Positions 5,908 through 6,526 of a stretch of DNA of 6,526 bases are shown in pieces. The stretch is from Paracoccaceae bacterium (GTDB lineage Bacteria > Pseudomonadota > Alphaproteobacteria > Rhodobacterales > Rhodobacteraceae). Under the pieces are notes generated by a model. That model worked only from the letters and a program-made list of their open reading frames with translations. It was not told the DNA's origin and did not search any database. Each line of letters starts with the position of its first letter. Within the stretch, counting starts at the first letter, position 1. The stretch spans positions 1 to 6,526 of the forward strand of contig SBFT01000077.1 in assembly GCA_006227805.1 (NCBI GenBank), in the 5' to 3' direction. The position numbers and the translations under genes are program-made.

Positions 5908-6526
5908 CCACCCCCTGGTTCGACCCCTCTCTCTGCCTGATCGGCGGCGCATGGGTGCCCGCCAAGGGGGGCGAGACCCTGCCCCTGATCGACCCCTCCG
6001 ACGGATCGGAACTGGCCCGTATCGCGCGGGGTCAGGCCGCCGATATCGACGCGGCGGTCATGGCGGCCCAGGCCGCCCGCAACGGCGACTGGGGCCGCAT
6101 GACGGCGACGGAACGCGGGCGCATCCTGACGCGGCTGGGACAGATCGTGACGACGCGGGTGGACGACCTGGCGGCGCTGGAAGCGGCGGACGTGGGCAAA
6201 CCCCTGACCCAGGCCCGTGCGGACGCCCTGGCCCTGGCGCGTTATTGCGAATTCTACGGCGGCGCGGCGGACAAGTTGATGGGCGAAACCATCCCCTATC
6301 TTGCCGGCTATACCGTCTATACCCTGCGCGAACCGCATGGCGTGACGGGTCATATCGTGCCCTGGAACTATCCGATGCAGATCATTGGCCGGTCGGTCGG
6401 TGCGGCGCTGGCCACGGGCAATGCCTGCGTCCTGAAACCGGCGGAAGAGGCCTGCCTGACCGCGCTGGCCTTCGCTAACCTTGCGCAGGAGGCGGGGCTG
6501 CCGCCCGGCGCGCTGAACGTGGTGCC
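5904..6526 (+). CDS. Aldehyde dehydrogenase (NAD(P)-dependent, ALDH superfamily), 3'-truncated by the window edge
   Basis: Oxidises an aldehyde to its carboxylic acid with NAD(P)+ in the cytoplasm. The first 207 residues are in view, open to the window end, of a family usually near 480-500. Visible blocks are LIGGAWVPA (12-20), the PLIDPSDGSELARI segment (27-40), YGGAADKLMGETIP (118-131) and HIVPWNYPMQ (150-159), whose N155 is the oxyanion-hole asparagine. The coenzyme-binding segment GNACVLKPAEEA (172-183) follows, with K178. The general-base glutamate and catalytic cysteine lie beyond the window, so activity cannot be confirmed. The N-terminal pattern is like betaine-aldehyde and aminoaldehyde dehydrogenases, but the superfamily is too broad to name a substrate. 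The start is set by a strong AAGGAG and an ATGA overlap with the acetyltransferase stop. Being last in a transport operon suggests it oxidises something derived from the imported compound. Confidence 0.92.
   Translation, partial: MTTPWFDPSLCLIGGAWVPAKGGETLPLIDPSDGSELARIARGQAADIDAAVMAAQAARNGDWGRMTATERGRILTRLGQIVTTRVDDLAALEAADVGKPLTQARADALALARYCEFYGGAADKLMGETIPYLAGYTVYTLREPHGVTGHIVPWNYPMQIIGRSVGAALATGNACVLKPAEEACLTALAFANLAQEAGLPPGALNVV

Overview
The window is about two-thirds or more G+C, densely coded and strongly biased to codons ending in G or C. The proteins read like those of an alphaproteobacterium of the Rhodobacterales (Paracoccus/Rhodobacter-like). That placement rests on composition and protein style only and is an inference. 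No RNA gene, mobile element, CRISPR array or replication origin was seen.

Layout: (1) 1-828, plus strand: the C-terminal two-thirds of MtaB, the radical-SAM enzyme that methylthiolates t6A37 in tRNA. (2) 844-1974, minus strand: a complete class-I-like histone-deacetylase-family (AcuC-type) zinc amidohydrolase, convergent with mtaB across a 15-nt gap. (3) 1975-2103: a 129-bp divergent intergenic region with two adjacent perfect 23-bp palindromes, much richer in A+T than their surroundings. (4) 2104 to the window end, plus strand: a tightly packed operon of a DppB-type permease, a DppC-type permease, a fused double-ATPase (DppD-DppF type), a small GNAT acetyltransferase, and the first 207 codons of an NAD(P)-dependent aldehyde dehydrogenase cut off by the window end. 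All four junctions inside this operon are 4-nt ATGA overlaps, so the genes are almost certainly co-transcribed and translationally coupled.

How the genes may work together: the transporter genes encode the membrane and ATPase parts of a peptide/opine/nickel-family importer. The periplasmic binding protein that would define the substrate is not in view. The importer shares its operon with an acetyltransferase and an aldehyde dehydrogenase and lies divergent from a deacetylase. A reasonable but unproven model is uptake and catabolism of an acetylated or amine-containing compound such as acetylated polyamines: import, deacetylation, oxidation of an aminoaldehyde. An alternative is that the GNAT and the deacetylase form an AcuA/AcuC-like pair that reversibly acetylates a metabolic enzyme, possibly the aldehyde dehydrogenase. 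mtaB looks like an unrelated housekeeping neighbour.
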